This document shows positions 61,890-64,000 of a stretch of DNA of 64,000 nt, one piece after another. The notes under the pieces were generated by a model. That model worked only from the letters and a program-made list of their open reading frames with translations, searched no databases and was not told where the DNA came from. The translations under genes were made by a program, and so were the position numbers. Location of the stretch: NCBI RefSeq assembly GCF_046271865.1, contig NZ_CP176580.1:3100001-3164000 (forward strand), given 5' to 3'. The DNA comes from Nitrincola salilacus (lineage in GTDB: Bacteria; Pseudomonadota; Gammaproteobacteria; Pseudomonadales; Balneatricaceae). Within the stretch, counting starts at the first letter, position 1; each line of letters opens with the position of its first letter.

Positions 61890-63272
61890 ATGTTCAACAA
61901 AACCCAGTCCTCCTCCGCCAAAACCCTCGCCGTTCAGTGCATGGATGCCGAGCACCATATGCACCCCTTTACCAACACCGGTGCACTGAACAAAAAAGGT
62001 GCCCGTGTCATCACACATGGTGAAGGCGTCTATCTTTGGGACAGCGAAGGCAACAAGATCATCGACGGCATGGCAGGCTTGTGGTGTGTGAACCTGGGCT
62101 ATAACTGTCAGGAGCTGATAGATGCCGCGCATCAGCAGATGCAGCAGTTGCCCTTCTATAACACCTTCTTTCAGACCACTCACGCACCGGCAGCCGAACT
62201 GGCCAAAGAGATCGCCAGCGTGACACCGGGTGATCTGGACCATATATTCTTTGCCAACTCAGGCTCTGAGGCGGTCGACACCATTATCCGCATGGTGCGT
62301 CAGTACTGGTGCATCAAGGGCAAGCCCTACAAGAACATCCTGATCAGCCGTGAAAACGCCTACCATGGCAGCACTGTTGGTGGTGCCAGCCTCGGCGGCA
62401 TGAGTGGTATGCACAAGCAGGGCGCGCCACTGCTGCCCGGTATTGAACGTATTCGCCAGCCTTACTGGTATGGTGAAGCCGGTGATATGAGTGAAGAAGA
62501 GTTCGGCATCGCCTGCGCCAAGGCGCTGGAAGATAAGATCCTGGCCGTAGGACCCGAAAACGTGGCAGCCTTTATCGGGGAGCCACTGCAGGGTGCCGGT
62601 GGAGTGATCGTGCCACCTGCCAACTACTGGCAGGAGATTCAGAAGATCTGTAACAAGTATGATGTGCTGATTGCGGCCGATGAAGTGATCTGCGGCTTTG
62701 GCCGAACCGGTAACTGGTTCGGCAGCCAGACCTTCGGCATCCAGCCGGACATCATCTCCATGGCAAAAGGGCTGTCATCCGGCTATCTGCCGATTGCAGC
62801 AGTCGCCGTCGGCAACCGCATTGCACATGCGTTTATCGAACATAATGAAGACTTCAACCACGGCTTCACCTATTCAGGCCACCCGGTTGCCGCAGCCACA
62901 GCGCTGGCAACCATCCGCCTGATGAAGTCGCGCAAGCTGGTGGAGTATGTGGCAGATGATATCGGCCCCTATTTCCAGGCCAAGTTGAGAGAAACACTGG
63001 CAGACCACCCTCTTGTCGGTCATATCGAAGGGGTGGGCCTGGTGGCTGGCATGGCGCTGGTCAAGGACAAGGCGAGCAAGACCCTCTTCCCGTCGGATAT
63101 GGATATCGGTCTGATCTGTCGTGACCACTGCTTTAACAACGGTCTGATCATGCGTGCTGTCGGCAGCCGCATGGTGCTGTCGCCGCCACTGGTGATCAGC
63201 CGCAGCGAAGTGGACGAGATCTGCGACAAGGCACGCCTGTGTCTGGACCTGACCCTCAAGTCGGTCAGTTGA
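61890..63272 (+). CDS. spuC: SpuC-type polyamine/pyruvate aminotransferase
   Basis: The 460-residue class III PLP enzyme has GLWCVNLGYNCQELIDAA, FANSGSEAVDTIIRMVRQ, YHGSTVGGASLGGMSG, ADEVICGFGRTG and SMAKGLSSGYLPIAAV with the PLP lysine. Its closest look is to putrescine or spermidine aminotransferases using pyruvate. GGGAGA seven bases before the ATG at 61890 fixes the start. With the GS-like gene and GntR it forms a polyamine-use locus. Confidence 0.86.
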   Translation: MFNKTQSSSAKTLAVQCMDAEHHMHPFTNTGALNKKGARVITHGEGVYLWDSEGNKIIDGMAGLWCVNLGYNCQELIDAAHQQMQQLPFYNTFFQTTHAPAAELAKEIASVTPGDLDHIFFANSGSEAVDTIIRMVRQYWCIKGKPYKNILISRENAYHGSTVGGASLGGMSGMHKQGAPLLPGIERIRQPYWYGEAGDMSEEEFGIACAKALEDKILAVGPENVAAFIGEPLQGAGGVIVPPANYWQEIQKICNKYDVLIAADEVICGFGRTGNWFGSQTFGIQPDIISMAKGLSSGYLPIAAVAVGNRIAHAFIEHNEDFNHGFTYSGHPVAAATALATIRLMKSRKLVEYVADDIGPYFQAKLRETLADHPLVGHIEGVGLVAGMALVKDKASKTLFPSDMDIGLICRDHCFNNGLIMRAVGSRMVLSPPLVISRSEVDEICDKARLCLDLTLKSVS

Positions 63273-63370
63273 CCGATACCTGGTGCAACGGTCGGGCAGC
63301 AATGTCCGGCTCGCTGCACTGACATCAATGAAACACATCACGACAAACCGTAAGCCTCCAGAGAGACATC

Positions 63371-64000
63371 ATGAAGCGCATATCAGAAAAAGATAGCGGC
63401 TGGCAAAAAAGTCTTGCCTCACTGATCGATCAAACCCGTCTGCGCACCTTTCCCAAAGCCCTTGAGGCCTTTCTGGCCACCCAATGCAACTTCGACACCC
63501 TGCTGATCGTGACCTACAAGCAGGACTGCAAACCGATTATTCTGCACCCGACCGATCCCGCCGAACAGAGCCAGACTCTGCACTGCTATATAAAGCAGAC
63601 CTACGTGCTGGACCCGCTCTACAACACGATCATGTCGGGCAGCATCTCCGACGTCAGCCGCCTGAGCGACATCGCCCCGGACTCCTTCGAGATGACCGAG
63701 TACTATCAAAAGTGCTATCAGAACTTCGGCCTGGTGGATGAAATCAACCTGGTGATTCAACTGGAAAACGATATCACCTGTAGCCTGTCACTCGGTCGGC
63801 GTGCACTGCTCGGCAGCATTACCCGCGCTGAAATGCAGCGACTTCAGGATATCTACCCGATCATCAACTCCCTGATGCGTCAGTTCTGGCTATCTCAGCA
63901 TCAGGAGTATGTGCAGTATGAAAAAGCGGAAGGGGCAATACGGCAGGCGTTGAATACCTTTGGCAGTGGCATTCTGACACGCCGAGAGCAAGAGATCACC
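63371..64000 (+). CDS. LuxR-family regulator, 3' end beyond the window
   Basis: The visible 210 residues begin MKRISEKDSGWQKSLASLID and form a GAF/autoinducer-like N-terminal domain with several aromatic residues. The frame ends at LTRREQEIT, the first helix of a LuxR-type DNA-binding domain, so the C-terminus lies outside the window. It follows spuC by about 100 bases on the same strand. It may be a second regulator of polyamine genes. The ligand is not known. Confidence 0.75.
   Translation, partial: MKRISEKDSGWQKSLASLIDQTRLRTFPKALEAFLATQCNFDTLLIVTYKQDCKPIILHPTDPAEQSQTLHCYIKQTYVLDPLYNTIMSGSISDVSRLSDIAPDSFEMTEYYQKCYQNFGLVDEINLVIQLENDITCSLSLGRRALLGSITRAEMQRLQDIYPIINSLMRQFWLSQHQEYVQYEKAEGAIRQALNTFGSGILTRREQEIT

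Overview
The window looks like the chromosome of a marine-type gammaproteobacterium, probably Oceanospirillales-like. The evidence is soxYZ sulfur oxidation genes, an E. coli-type ttcA, recQ, aroA, bolA and ycaO, a three-gene MksFEB condensin, an NhaC antiporter and a polyamine locus. The species cannot be fixed from the sequence alone. Most genes have moderate GC. The segment from about 4.4 to 14.1 kb is strikingly AT-rich and is an acquired island.

Layout: 1-2.7 kb is a sox operon end (lipoprotein start, soxZ, soxY), ttcA and a DinB-fold gene. 2.8-17.3 kb is an island with a frameshifted IS1380-family element, a GTP cyclohydrolase II gene (ribA/toxB type) split by an IS66-family element, a WD40 gene of ToxC type, an IS630 remnant, a MATE-like transporter overlapping a GT5 (starch synthase-type) glycosyltransferase, a VOC protein, a ParB-like small protein, a PAT-type acetyltransferase, and a second acetyltransferase split by another IS66-family element. 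GTP cyclohydrolase II next to a WD40 protein is the pairing known from toxoflavin (azapteridine) clusters, so I read this as a decayed azapteridine-like toxin cluster with its export and protection genes. 17.4-18.7 kb holds a truncated membrane protein and hicAB.

18.7-39.2 kb is mostly ordinary chromosome: yqaA, recQ, a UPF0149 gene, a SlyB-type lipoprotein, an ABC exporter, aroA, a LysR regulator, an FAD monooxygenase, two DMT exporters, bolA, mksB-mksE-mksF without the Wadjet nuclease jetD, and ycaO. 39.3-40.0 kb is a tandemly duplicated Asn-Pro tRNA pair. 40.0-41.6 kb is a fic gene and a MITE-like repeat, bracketed by a 19-bp direct repeat.

41.6-50.0 kb is a tightly coupled catabolic operon: amino-acid-type ABC importer, aminotransferase, CoA transferase, M20 deacylase and thiolase, with a divergent LysR gene. 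The enzymes fit degradation of an N-acylated beta-amino acid. 51.1-57.4 kb is an iron-regulated imelysin, di-heme protein and DUF1513 cluster with a Fur-like box and a divergent di-heme peroxidase gene. 57.6-64 kb is NhaC plus a gamma-glutamylputrescine synthetase-like gene, a GntR regulator, an SpuC-type aminotransferase and the start of a LuxR-type regulator, linked by a shared TTGTGATCACAA operator.

The most unusual signal is a short structured repeat present twice (41246-41407 and 59191-59334). Each copy has a 24-25 bp stem enclosing two hairpins with GGGA loops that match the CsrA-binding consensus. Its ends match the inverted repeats of the IS1380 element at 2.8-4.5 kb, and copy 1 has a 5-bp target duplication.
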